From Candidatus Aenigmatarchaeota archaeon (GTDB taxonomy: Archaea > Aenigmatarchaeota > Aenigmatarchaeia > CG10238-14 > SCSR01), in NCBI GenBank assembly GCA_018920185.1, contig JAHLMT010000002.1, positions 93,871-157,870 on the forward strand: a stretch of DNA of 64,000 nucleotides, written 5' to 3'. Of this stretch, positions 51,394-60,420 are shown piece after piece. Both the position numbers and the translations under genes were made by a program. The notes beneath the pieces are model-generated. The model ran no database searches. It worked only from the letters and a program-made list of their open reading frames with translations, and was not told where the DNA came from. The first letter of the stretch is position 1; each line of letters begins with the position of its first letter.

Positions 51394-53814
51394 ATGTCTT
51401 TAGGACTCCGTCATAATTTATTTAATGAAAAAAAGTTTAAAATTCTTATATCGTCAATTTTACTAAGTTTTTTCATCGTTTTTTACCTATTTGTAGTAGA
51501 TGCGAACGCATTTGTTATAGCTAACAACACAATAAACCAAACCCCAGCTATAGCGCCGTTAAATAACATACAATTAAATTTTTCGATTTATGGCAATGCT
51601 TCTAGTGTAACTACACATAATTTGACAAATGTTACTATTGTTTTCCAACCAATAACAGATAATGTGAGACTATTTAATGTTTCGGCTGGAACAGTCAATA
51701 CATCGGCAAGTTATATTGTAACCCAACCCAACTCATCTACAATAGTATTTTCAAATGCGTCCACATCTCTAAATCTTTTTACAGAAGCAAACCAACTTCT
51801 TAGTTTTTCAATAAATGTTTCTGCGCCCCAGAGCGGGACGTATAATATATTCATTAATACAACTATTAACAGTAGTATTTTGGATAATTCTACCACAGTT
51901 TCCCTTAATGTTATTAACGGTACACTAACTTTAACAAATGCAACATTCTCAAACTTCACTTATGATGGAAGTACAATAAGAATGAATTTCACCGGGACAG
52001 CTTCTTCACCAACTGGAGGAGGTTCTATAGGCGATAACATTACTTATACATTATACTTGAATAATAATTTGCAGGTTACTAACTATACATGCGGTACAAC
52101 ATGTACAGGTGGTGTAGGTACAGCTAATCTAACTATTAACGGCACAGCTGGTATTTATACTTTTGTTTGGAATACAACAGGAACTAATAACTACACGGCA
52201 GTTAGTTTAACGGCTGTGCTAAATATAAGCAAAGCTACACCAACAGTGAGAACATTTCTATCAGGAACACCTGGAAATATTACTGTTACCTATCCAACTT
52301 CTGTAGAAATAAGAGGTAACGCCACATTTGGAAATGTGACTACCATAGCTGAACCTACGTTTAATATTTACATCTTTAATGTCACCGAATCTTCACCTAC
52401 AGTATCATTAACTGCTTCAGGTATGCCAGCTGTAAGAACAGAAACACTTGGTAATGGAACCTATAGAATAGTTTATAATACTTCAGGTAGTGTAAACTAC
52501 ACAGCTGCAGAAAATAATACTTTATACTTACATGTTAACAAAGGAATTCACGATATAACAATCTATGTAAATGGTTCAACAAATGGAACTTATATAGCTG
52601 AAAGAGGTGACATAATAAATATAACTATAGTCTCAAATGCAACAATAGATAACATCACTACATCAATGAGAATTTTCACAAACTTTACAGGATCTAATGC
52701 AACTATTGCCACCTTAACAGGACCAATCCTCAATAGTTTATATAACATAACAAACACATCTAGGTTAGTTTTAGGAAATCATACCATTTCAGCAAATGCA
52801 ACAGAAACAGCTAATTATACATCCACAGCTAATAACACAATATTGCTTTGGGTTAGAGATACTATTCCACCAAGGATAACTTCATTCACTTTAGTCAAAG
52901 CCGAAAGTATTTATGTAAATTCTCCACTTACAACATCAGATTTCTCTTGTTCGGCTATAGATAATTCATCAATAACTATAAGCATAACAGGTTTAGACAC
53001 TTCATCACCAGGAAGAAAGACCGCTACATGTCAAGTAACAGATGAAGCTAACAATATAGCAACTGCAACAGTTGAATATACAGTTTTTAGTCTATCTACA
53101 GTTACTACATCAACACCTTCCATCTCCGCAAACAAAATAGACAAAGGAAAGGCTAGAGCAAACATTCAGAGCATAGCAGCTAATGGAATTGCTACTGTGA
53201 GTATAAACAAAACATTTGAAACGAATATAAATGAAATAAAAATTGGTGTGAAAAATCAAGCAGCAAATGTATGGATAAATGTAGTTAAACTAACTGGAAA
53301 ACCCACAGAAATAAAAGAAGTACCTAATGGTACAGTATTTGGTTATGTGAATATTAATGTTGATTTATCGCAAGATAACATAAGAAATGCAACAATAAAC
53401 TTCTATGTACCGAAATCATGGATACAGCAAAGCAACATAGATGAAAATAGAGTTTACTTGAACAGATACGCTGATAACAAATGGAACAGATTGAACACAA
53501 GTAAGATAAGTGATGATACAGAATTTGTTTATTACAAAGCATTAACACCAGGATTTTCAGTATTTTCAATTACAGGAGAACAAAAAGTTGCAGAAGTACA
53601 ACCACCACCTGCAGAAAGAGAACAATCAGCACCACCAGAATCACCTTCTTCCCCACCAGAAGCACCACCATCAGCGCCAAAAGCTTTTCCGATAGGTTTG
53701 ATATTGATAGCTATTGTAATAATTGCTGTAGTTGCAGGGGTATTCTATTTACTGAGAATAAAGAAACTTCGCTGGGAAGAACTAAAAAGAAAATATAATA
53801 AAGTTTATTTCTAA
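51394..53814 (+). CDS. S-layer/surface protein with PGF-pre-PGF domain
   Basis: An 806-residue Thr/Asn-rich exported protein. A signal peptide (ILISSILLSFFIVFYLFVVDANA) is followed by several Ig-like beta repeats with many N-glycosylation sequons (NxT/S). Residues ~590-735 (KIDKGKARANI... RYADNKWNRLNTSKIS... TPGFSVFSITGE) fit the archaeal PGF-pre-PGF domain. After a Pro/Glu/Ser-rich linker (PPPAEREQSAPPESPSS) comes a C-terminal helix (GLILIAIVIIAVVAGVFYLL). Likely a major envelope protein. A TATA-like TTTATATAGT lies about 30 nt before the ATG. Confidence 0.85.
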   Translation: MSLGLRHNLFNEKKFKILISSILLSFFIVFYLFVVDANAFVIANNTINQTPAIAPLNNIQLNFSIYGNASSVTTHNLTNVTIVFQPITDNVRLFNVSAGTVNTSASYIVTQPNSSTIVFSNASTSLNLFTEANQLLSFSINVSAPQSGTYNIFINTTINSSILDNSTTVSLNVINGTLTLTNATFSNFTYDGSTIRMNFTGTASSPTGGGSIGDNITYTLYLNNNLQVTNYTCGTTCTGGVGTANLTINGTAGIYTFVWNTTGTNNYTAVSLTAVLNISKATPTVRTFLSGTPGNITVTYPTSVEIRGNATFGNVTTIAEPTFNIYIFNVTESSPTVSLTASGMPAVRTETLGNGTYRIVYNTSGSVNYTAAENNTLYLHVNKGIHDITIYVNGSTNGTYIAERGDIINITIVSNATIDNITTSMRIFTNFTGSNATIATLTGPILNSLYNITNTSRLVLGNHTISANATETANYTSTANNTILLWVRDTIPPRITSFTLVKAESIYVNSPLTTSDFSCSAIDNSSITISITGLDTSSPGRKTATCQVTDEANNIATATVEYTVFSLSTVTTSTPSISANKIDKGKARANIQSIAANGIATVSINKTFETNINEIKIGVKNQAANVWINVVKLTGKPTEIKEVPNGTVFGYVNINVDLSQDNIRNATINFYVPKSWIQQSNIDENRVYLNRYADNKWNRLNTSKISDDTEFVYYKALTPGFSVFSITGEQKVAEVQPPPAEREQSAPPESPSSPPEAPPSAPKAFPIGLILIAIVIIAVVAGVFYLLRIKKLRWEELKRKYNKVYF

Positions 53815-53833
53815 GTCCAGCTAAGTTTTAATT

Positions 53834-54523
53834 ATGTTCATAGAAAGAGTGGAAACTGGTATTCCTGGATTCGACAAGCTTATAGAAGGTGGGCTAGTTA
53901 AAGGATCTACGAATTTGGTTGCAGGTAATTCAGGAACAGGTAAAACCATCTTTTGTATGCAATATCTTTGGAATGGATTACAAAGAGGAGAGAATGGAGT
54001 TTACATAACATTAGAGCAGCGACCGGAAGATATACTTTCTGACGTAGCAAGATTCGGTTGGGATTTTTCTAAATATATAACAACAGGCAGATTTCGGTTG
54101 GAGAGCCTGGTTGCTAGCGATATAGCTACAGTCACCAAAAGTATAGTAGAGAACATTAAAGCTGTAAATGCAAAAAGATTTGCACTTGATAGCTTAACAA
54201 TAGCTACGATGGGATGGAAGGAACGACCGGAAGAAGCATTTCAATTACGTGGTAAAGCTTTCGACATGCTGAACACACTGAAATCTTTAGGCGTGACCAG
54301 CATGATAATTTCTGAAGTTCCTCGATCGGCGAAGGAGGAGATAAGTAGATTTGGATTTGAAGAGTTTGTTGTTGATAGTGTGATATTGTTGAACTACATG
54401 ACCATTGGTGGTGCTTCTCGTAACTTACAGATATTAAAGATGAGAAGAACAGATCATGGGAAAAAGATATATCCTTTTGAAATAACTGAGAGAGGAATAG
54501 TAGTTAGAAGTTTGACGGTTTAG
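53834..54523 (+). CDS. KaiC-like RecA-fold ATPase
   Basis: A 229-residue single-domain KaiC-type ATPase. The start VETGIPGFDKLIEGGLVKGSTNLVAGNSGTGKT holds the typical GIPGFD and the Walker A GNSGTGKT. A GVYITLEQRPEDI segment carries the catalytic Glu pair, and AKRFALDSLTI is the Walker B region. Such archaeal KaiC-like proteins take part in signalling, archaellum and envelope control. It follows the surface protein gene by 19 bp on the same strand. Confidence 0.9.
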   Translation: MFIERVETGIPGFDKLIEGGLVKGSTNLVAGNSGTGKTIFCMQYLWNGLQRGENGVYITLEQRPEDILSDVARFGWDFSKYITTGRFRLESLVASDIATVTKSIVENIKAVNAKRFALDSLTIATMGWKERPEEAFQLRGKAFDMLNTLKSLGVTSMIISEVPRSAKEEISRFGFEEFVVDSVILLNYMTIGGASRNLQILKMRRTDHGKKIYPFEITERGIVVRSLTV

Positions 54524-54536
54524 AATGTGTTACAAT

Positions 54537-55025
54537 TCAAACATTCCCTTCTAATATTTTTTTCAATTCTTCCACGCTTTTACCAAAATATTTTTCGAAT
54601 TCATCTGTGAGTTTGACTATTTTTGTACGAGAAAATTTTTCTGTTTTTATCAGACCTTTCTTTTCAAGTTGTTCGATATAGCCATAAGCTTTGTTTCCTT
54701 GATATTTGACTATAGTAGATTGTTTGACAGGAGGTTTTATTGCCACAGCCAGTGCTAATGTTCTTAGCTGACCTTCTGTTAAATCAGACATTGGTGCGAG
54801 TTTAGCTATTTTCTCTCGATATTGCGGTTTTATTCTGAATTCATAACCTTCTGGAGTTTCCACAAGTTCCATTCCTTTTTCTTCTTGTGAATGTTCTCGA
54901 CGTATTTTTTCTATTATTTGTTTCAATTCGTTTTGTGGTAAATTTGTGATTTCTGATAACTTCGTCAGAGTTAATGGTTTATCCGAGACAAATAAGGCTG
55001 ATTCAACTAGAGCTTTTTTATTCAT
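54537..55025 (-). CDS. scpB: Segregation and condensation protein B
   Basis: A 162-residue ScpB homologue made of two winged helices. The start KKALVESALFVSDKPLTLTKLSEITNL and LTEGQLRTLALAVAIKPPVKQSTIVKYQGNKAYGYIEQLEKKGLI are the family signatures. ScpB is the kite subunit that binds ScpA and closes the SMC ring for chromosome folding. It lies on the same strand as scpA and smc but is cut off from them by a TraB-like gene and a gene fragment. Confidence 0.9.
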   Translation of the reverse strand: MNKKALVESALFVSDKPLTLTKLSEITNLPQNELKQIIEKIRREHSQEEKGMELVETPEGYEFRIKPQYREKIAKLAPMSDLTEGQLRTLALAVAIKPPVKQSTIVKYQGNKAYGYIEQLEKKGLIKTEKFSRTKIVKLTDEFEKYFGKSVEELKKILEGNV

Positions 55026-55085
55026 ATAATATCATTTGTTTTCTCATTCTATTAATTTTCAAAATATCAATTAACATGCATCCAC

Positions 55086-55212
55086 ATCAGAATATCTTAA
55101 AACTGCCAGAGCTCAACTAAACACAGTTTACCAAGCATCTGGCAGAATAATAAACCAACTAGAAAACATGAGAATAAGAAATGAACCTAATCCAGAAAAC
55201 TATTTACGAGCT
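55086..55212 (+). pseudogene. 127-bp copy of part of the 5938 gene
   Basis: It aligns without gaps to 5979-6105 with 7 differences in 127 bp. The frame encodes SEYLKTARAQLNTVYQAS and so on, equal to residues 15-56 of the 5938 gene, but there is a stop just upstream and no start. Three differences are silent. The segment begins 60 nt before scpB and its right end overlaps the last codons of the TraB-like gene. Confidence 0.85.
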
Positions 55213-56462
55213 GGGTTGTAATCTCTCACTCTCTTATTGTAATTCTCAATGTAATTCCTAATAGCTTGGAGGGGTTCATCCACTAAATGAATAACTTCGT
55301 AATTATTAGATGTTATATCTCCGATTATTTTTAAGAGTTCTGAACCTCTTCTTAAGTGATCATTACCAACAATCATTATCGAGATTCCTCGCTCTGATCC
55401 TTGGAGTAATTGTTTATAAACATCGGAAATTTCTTCTTCACGTGCGTACATTCCCCAAGTTCTCTCCCTAGCATTTAGAGTAGTAAACTTAGCTAAATCT
55501 TTAACATATTTAGCAATATTTCTATAGGTCACACTCTCTATAGTCCCTTTTAAGCTGTTCAGAAGAGGAGAAAGTTCCTTAAATCTATTCCTAAATATTG
55601 TAGGATTCCTCGATTTCTTAAGTTCTTCTAATTCTTCTCTAACATGATTGAACGCATCATACATATCTTTAATTTCACTAAATACTTCACTACCATACCT
55701 ATTCTTAACATGATCTGGCGCATTTAAGAGTATAGAGAGACTTCCTATCACTTCATCAAGAGGCTTTATCAGATAATTTTCTAGTTTTCTCCAAGGTTTA
55801 CTGTAAAAGTCAGCAAATTCATCAGTAAATGGTAGCTTTTCGATCTTTTCGATACCTTTTCTTAATTCATGAAGATATTTATCAATGCTCCCACTACCCA
55901 CCTTTAATTTCATAAGCTCTTCTCTTTTTAAAGCCTGTTCAGACGTATGTGATGCATAAAGCAACGCCTTTTCATCCATTTCAATTATGTCAGCACCTAC
56001 CTCTCTACAGGTTTGAATTATCTTTCTTAAAGCTTCTGTTTGATATGGGCTGACAACCTCTTTACCGCTCTCTATCTCCTTAACAGTCCCCAGAGGTAAT
56101 TCAAGAAATACTCTCTTTGGTTTATATTTTCTGATCAGTTCTACCTCTTTGTCTACCTCTTCTTCTATTGCCTTTTTCACTTCAGGCGTGTTATATATAT
56201 CGGCAGCTTTTGCATGCACTTCCCCAATAACGACAAAACTTGGGTTTTGGGGTTCTTCAGATTTAAACAGGCGTGATACCAGTTCTCTAGGATTAAAGTT
56301 AACTAAAGAGGTCACCAAAAGTGAAATACCTATTATGCTACCGATAATATTTACAGAAATAGTGGTAACGGGAGAAATAAAACTTCCAGTAATTTTTGGT
56401 GAAAGTGAGAAGTATAAAATCAACAAGCCAAGAAGAAATACCCCAAGACGCCACCCACGCAT
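55200..56462 (-). CDS. TraB/TIKI-superfamily membrane protein
   Basis: A 420-residue protein. Two N-terminal membrane helices (LGVFLLGLLILYFSL and VNIIGSIIGISLLVTSLV) precede a TraB/EreA/ChaN-type domain: VVIGEVHAKAADIY with GExH, RVFLELPLG with the Glu, and IMIVGNDHLRRGSELL with the late His. The usual fold binds metal and may be a protease or esterase. A large helical insert fills residues about 180-330. The stop codon lies in the duplicated fragment at 55086-55212, so the present end may have been set by that insertion. No partner known. Confidence 0.78.
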   Translation of the reverse strand: MRGWRLGVFLLGLLILYFSLSPKITGSFISPVTTISVNIIGSIIGISLLVTSLVNFNPRELVSRLFKSEEPQNPSFVVIGEVHAKAADIYNTPEVKKAIEEEVDKEVELIRKYKPKRVFLELPLGTVKEIESGKEVVSPYQTEALRKIIQTCREVGADIIEMDEKALLYASHTSEQALKREELMKLKVGSGSIDKYLHELRKGIEKIEKLPFTDEFADFYSKPWRKLENYLIKPLDEVIGSLSILLNAPDHVKNRYGSEVFSEIKDMYDAFNHVREELEELKKSRNPTIFRNRFKELSPLLNSLKGTIESVTYRNIAKYVKDLAKFTTLNARERTWGMYAREEEISDVYKQLLQGSERGISIMIVGNDHLRRGSELLKIIGDITSNNYEVIHLVDEPLQAIRNYIENYNKRVRDYNPARK

Positions 56463-56620
56463 AATTAAATTTTATTTTACGAATTTAAATATCTGTTAAA
56501 ATTTACTTAAGAAATAGTTCTTCGAGTTTTAAATAAATAAATTAACTATGACTACTAATAAGAGCAGCTTTTACTATTTTTGATACCGTTCCCATACGGT
56601 GTAAGTGGACAATAAGAATT

Positions 56621-57346
56621 CTAATCCGAAGGAATTCTTTTTGATATAAAAATTTCCTTGAAAAAATCTTCTTGCTCACCAATAACTTTCCCATCATGCT
56701 CTAAATGCAACAAAGGAACAAACTTATTAACAATCTTATCCCTTTTCCATTCTTTCACAAGTTGAGAAAATTCTACCTTGTCAGTATGCAACTTTTCCAT
56801 TAGTTCGTCTATTTCTTTCAGCATCTTTTGAGTTCTAATAGTTATATCCTCTTCAACTACATTAACTATGTCTAACTGTCTACGAACAACTTTTATTCTT
56901 TCTTCTTTTCTCTCTTTAACAGCAAGTGCTTTTCTCAGTGCCGCGATTAACTCTTCTAATGTTACTTGTCGCTTGGGTGCTCTTTTCATTGGATATCCAA
57001 GTTGAACAAGATTAGGATCAATCCCAAGTTCAGCAAATGGTTTATCTTCTTTTAACATTTCTTCTACAGATTCTTCCTCTTCTTCAAATATAGAAAGATA
57101 GTCAGCTTTTAACCTAAGCAAAATAGCAGCAACAAAAATGACTTTAGCTGGAATTCTGAAATCCAAGTCTTCTGCGTTCTTAATAAATTTAATGAAGCTA
57201 TCCGTCAACTTTACTAGATTAACATCCCATGGATTCAGTTGTTCCAAGCTTACAATATAATAGATAACATCCTCCCAACTCTCCTTCTCAATAATCGTTT
57301 TTAAAATGTTTTCTTCTTGTGATTTTACTTCTTGTTTCACATTCAC
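56621..57346 (-). CDS. scpA: Segregation and condensation protein A
   Basis: A 241-residue kleisin of the ScpA family. The N-terminal SMC-neck-binding part is ESWEDVIYYIVSLEQLNPWDVNLVKLTDSFIKFI, the middle is acidic (EEEEESVEEMLKEDKP), and the C-terminal winged helix (KWKRDKIVNKFVPLLHLEHDGKV) contacts the SMC head. Its start overlaps the smc stop by 4 bp. The usual downstream neighbour scpB is displaced by about 1.6 kb. Confidence 0.92.
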   Translation of the reverse strand: MNVKQEVKSQEENILKTIIEKESWEDVIYYIVSLEQLNPWDVNLVKLTDSFIKFIKNAEDLDFRIPAKVIFVAAILLRLKADYLSIFEEEEESVEEMLKEDKPFAELGIDPNLVQLGYPMKRAPKRQVTLEELIAALRKALAVKERKEERIKVVRRQLDIVNVVEEDITIRTQKMLKEIDELMEKLHTDKVEFSQLVKEWKRDKIVNKFVPLLHLEHDGKVIGEQEDFFKEIFISKRIPSD

Positions 57347-59847
57347 ACCTTAGGCAATTCGAGTGCCATTATTTTGCTCTCACCATCTACCATCGAAACA
57401 CCATAAACACGATCACCATATTTAATTGTAGTATCATTATGTGTTATGAGAATAAACTGTGCATTCTTAGAAAATTCTTTAATCATCTCAGCAACTATCT
57501 TACTATTTTCCTTGTCCAATGCAGCATCAACTTCGTCTAAAATGTAGAATGGTGCAGGTTTGTATTTTTGAATTGCAAATATGAATGCTAAAGCTGTTAA
57601 TGATTTCTCACCACCAGACATAGCATCTATATTCAACAAAGTTTTGCCTTTAGGACTAGCTTTTATTATCAGTCCACTTTCGATATTGTTCGGATCTTCC
57701 AACTCCAAGCTTGCAGTGCCTTTTGTCATCTTTACAAAAATATTGTTGAATTCCTTACTGATTTCATTCAAAGTTTTGAAGAAAACTTCCTTTCTTTTCT
57801 CTTCTATTTCTTGTATCATCTGAAGAACAGCTTTCTTTTCCTCCAAAATTTTTTCATATTTTTCTTTATACCCTTCAAATTCAACTTTGAATTTTTCAAA
57901 TTCATCAATAGCTTTCAAGTTAACCAAACCAATTGATGCGAGTTCCCTTTCAATTTTTTTGATGAATTCTTCTAATGTATGTAGTTTCTCGTCGACATAG
58001 GTCATCTCCCCATACTGTTCTAATTCAAATTTAGCATTTTGTAATTCGGTTTCTATTCTTGCCTTTTCTATATTGCGTGTGTTTATTTCTATCTCGAGAT
58101 TAAGCTTTCTTTCATGCAATTTCCTTCTCCTCTCTCGTAATTTGTCAACTTCCTGTTCAGAAGCAATTCTCAATTTCTCTAAATCAATAAATTCTTTAGC
58201 TTCTTCAGATACACCAACTTTCTTTAGTTTCCTTTCCAACTCATTAACATCTTCTTTTAATGTCTCAACCTCATCACGCAACCGATTTCTCAAATCAATG
58301 TATCTATCAATCTCTTGTTTCACAGATGCTTCAACAAATTTGGGATGAGATTTGACATAATAACCACCAACCATAGCTCCACTTCGCTCGATTAAATCAC
58401 CGTCCAATGTAACCATTCTTGCTTTGCCAATACCAACAGCACGTGCAGCATCTAAATTCTCAACAATCAAAGTATTACCAAAAACAAACTCTATAGCAGA
58501 CATGAACTTTGTATCGTACTTTATCAGTTTGCTAGCAATTCCAATTACACCAGGCTTGTTTAACAAGGAAAGGTCACCAAAAAGTATAGGTCTAATCTTG
58601 TTCAAGGGCAGAAATGTAGCTCTACCGATTCTTTCTCTTCTCAGATATTCTATGCAATAACTAGCAACATCATCATTCTCAACAACAATATCATACAAAT
58701 GTGGTCCAGCTGCAACTTCTACTGCAACTTGATATTTTTCTGGTACTGATATCAAGTTTGCGACAGTTCCAAATACACCACGTAAATTCAACTTTATTAT
58801 ACTTTGTACAGCTCTAGGTATTTCTCCTGTTAATTCAGCTTTCTTAGATTCTAAAGCTTCAAGTCTTTCTATTAAATTATTCAACCTTTCTATCTCACGA
58901 ATGTTAGCATCAATTTTATCTTTCTTAATCAATAGTTGCGAACGCAATTCAGATATTTCTTTTTCAAGTTCGACCCTTTTTGACAATGCAATTAACTTAT
59001 CGGCAACTTCTCTGATACTAGCCTCTTTTATATCTAGTTCGGTCTCAACTTCTTCTAATTCTTTACTTAACTTTTCATTCAATTCTTTCTTTTCAGCAAG
59101 AGCTTCTTCTATTTTTGTTAGTTGATCTTGTAAAATTTGCATTTTCTTATTTATAAAAGACGCTTTCAAAACTCTCAATTGTTGTTGAAGATTTTGATAC
59201 TTGATTGCAGCATTTCTCTCTTCTTCCAATTTCTTGAAAATGTCATATCTCTGTGTGATGATTATCTCAGCTTCTTTTAGCTTCTGATCAACAGCATCCA
59301 AATCACCTTGAGCTTTCTCTTTCTTATCATTATACTCCGCTATTCCGGAGATCTCGTCGATTATTTGTCTACGTTCAACTGGGTTCATCTCAATTATTTC
59401 TGTTATATCACCTTGCAAGATTATGTTATGTCCGTCAGGATGTATCCTAGCGGCATTCAATGTCTGAAGAATCTTGTCGCGTGTAACAGTTCTGTCATTC
59501 ATCTTATATACAGTCACCCCCTTCCGATTTACCTTTCTAACTATTGAGAGTTCATCACCTTCGACCGGAAAGACTTTTTTAGAATTATCAAAAGTTAATG
59601 TGACTGACGCAAAATCAGCAGGTTTCTTACCATTACCACCGTGGAAAATCAACTCGTGCAACCTATCGGCACGTAAAGATTTAGCCGAAGTTCTACCTAA
59701 CACAAATGCAATAGCATCTAATATGTTACTTTTACCAGAACCATTAGGACCAGCAATGCAATTGAATCCTGGAAGAAAAGGTATAGAGACGCGTCTGTTA
59801 AAACTCTTGAATCCTTGCATTGTTAACTTTGTTATAGCTGTATTCAT
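57343..59847 (-). CDS. smc: SMC chromosome protein with short arms
   Basis: An 834-residue SMC ATPase. Walker A is GPNGSGKSN (33-41), the hinge is about residues 350-500 (LNLRGVFGTVANLI to GGYYVKS), the signature is DAMSGGEKSLTALAF, and Walker B is FYILDEVDAALD. The two coiled-coil arms are about 175 residues each, compared with roughly 300 or more in typical 1150-1190-residue SMC proteins. Head and hinge are intact, so it should still form a ring with ScpA/ScpB, only a smaller one. It is first in the smc-scpA operon. Confidence 0.95.
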   Translation of the reverse strand: MNTAITKLTMQGFKSFNRRVSIPFLPGFNCIAGPNGSGKSNILDAIAFVLGRTSAKSLRADRLHELIFHGGNGKKPADFASVTLTFDNSKKVFPVEGDELSIVRKVNRKGVTVYKMNDRTVTRDKILQTLNAARIHPDGHNIILQGDITEIIEMNPVERRQIIDEISGIAEYNDKKEKAQGDLDAVDQKLKEAEIIITQRYDIFKKLEEERNAAIKYQNLQQQLRVLKASFINKKMQILQDQLTKIEEALAEKKELNEKLSKELEEVETELDIKEASIREVADKLIALSKRVELEKEISELRSQLLIKKDKIDANIREIERLNNLIERLEALESKKAELTGEIPRAVQSIIKLNLRGVFGTVANLISVPEKYQVAVEVAAGPHLYDIVVENDDVASYCIEYLRRERIGRATFLPLNKIRPILFGDLSLLNKPGVIGIASKLIKYDTKFMSAIEFVFGNTLIVENLDAARAVGIGKARMVTLDGDLIERSGAMVGGYYVKSHPKFVEASVKQEIDRYIDLRNRLRDEVETLKEDVNELERKLKKVGVSEEAKEFIDLEKLRIASEQEVDKLRERRRKLHERKLNLEIEINTRNIEKARIETELQNAKFELEQYGEMTYVDEKLHTLEEFIKKIERELASIGLVNLKAIDEFEKFKVEFEGYKEKYEKILEEKKAVLQMIQEIEEKRKEVFFKTLNEISKEFNNIFVKMTKGTASLELEDPNNIESGLIIKASPKGKTLLNIDAMSGGEKSLTALAFIFAIQKYKPAPFYILDEVDAALDKENSKIVAEMIKEFSKNAQFILITHNDTTIKYGDRVYGVSMVDGESKIMALELPKV

Positions 59848-59984
59848 ACTATCGAGAATTTCTTTAATTAATAAATAATATTTAAACTTTCTCTTACTTG
59901 AGTTTTTCTTGACTTTCAGCTCTTGAACCTCTCCATACTGGCAATAAACATAAAGCAGACTCTTTTAAACCTCTTCTAAAACCA

Positions 59985-60155
59985 TAATTTTTTATAAAGT
60001 TAACATGTATGTCGCAGATCACAGTTCTAAAAAGTCTGGGAACCGTGACAAGGTAGTACCCAAAAATGTATAACCATTCTCAAAAATAGAGTTTCTAAAT
60101 TTCTCAACGATTCATCTTGCATCAACCCAAATGAGATATGGAATAAAAGATTAAC
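59985..60155 (+). other. Promoter-like element without a downstream ORF
   Basis: A TATA-like AATTTTTTATAAAG at 59985-60000 on the plus strand is followed by a less A+T-rich stretch with small hairpins (TGGG/CCCA around ACC/GGT near 60037-60064). No ORF follows. A short non-coding RNA is possible. Confidence 0.25.
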
Positions 60156-60416
60156 TTAAACAGTAAACATTCTCTTTAAACTATCTGGAACTTCAAAAAC
60201 TTTCAAATGCAATCCGGCATCGACATAAGCCCATACAATAAAAGCTGTTTCCAGAGCTTGTAAATATTGCTTCTTTTCAAAGAATGATTTAGAATCTTGA
60301 TAATAAGAATTGAGAACTTTCAGCAATCCATCAGCTTTTGAATCTACTACTTTAAGATTTTGTATTATCTTTTCAATTCTTTCTATTTCTTTTTGAGCTT
60401 CCTTTTCTAGTTCCAT
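60156..60416 (-). CDS. DUF357 archaeal protein
   Basis: An 86-residue helical protein matching DUF357: a charged first helix (EKEAQKEIERIEKII), then SKADGLLKVLNSYYQDSKSFFEKKQYLQALETAFIVWAYVDAGLHL. The family is archaeal and often lies near nucleotide or thymidylate kinase-type genes; its role is not known. It is the last gene of a three-gene run (isomerase, transporter, DUF357) on the minus strand, with 4 bp separating it from the transporter. Confidence 0.85.
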   Translation of the reverse strand: MELEKEAQKEIERIEKIIQNLKVVDSKADGLLKVLNSYYQDSKSFFEKKQYLQALETAFIVWAYVDAGLHLKVFEVPDSLKRMFTV

Positions 60417-60420
60417 AGAA

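Noticed and set aside
60030-60065. GTGACAAGGTAGTACCC resembles the conserved 3' end of 16S rRNA
   Set aside because: Only about 10 bases agree and nothing around it matches rRNA; treated as chance.
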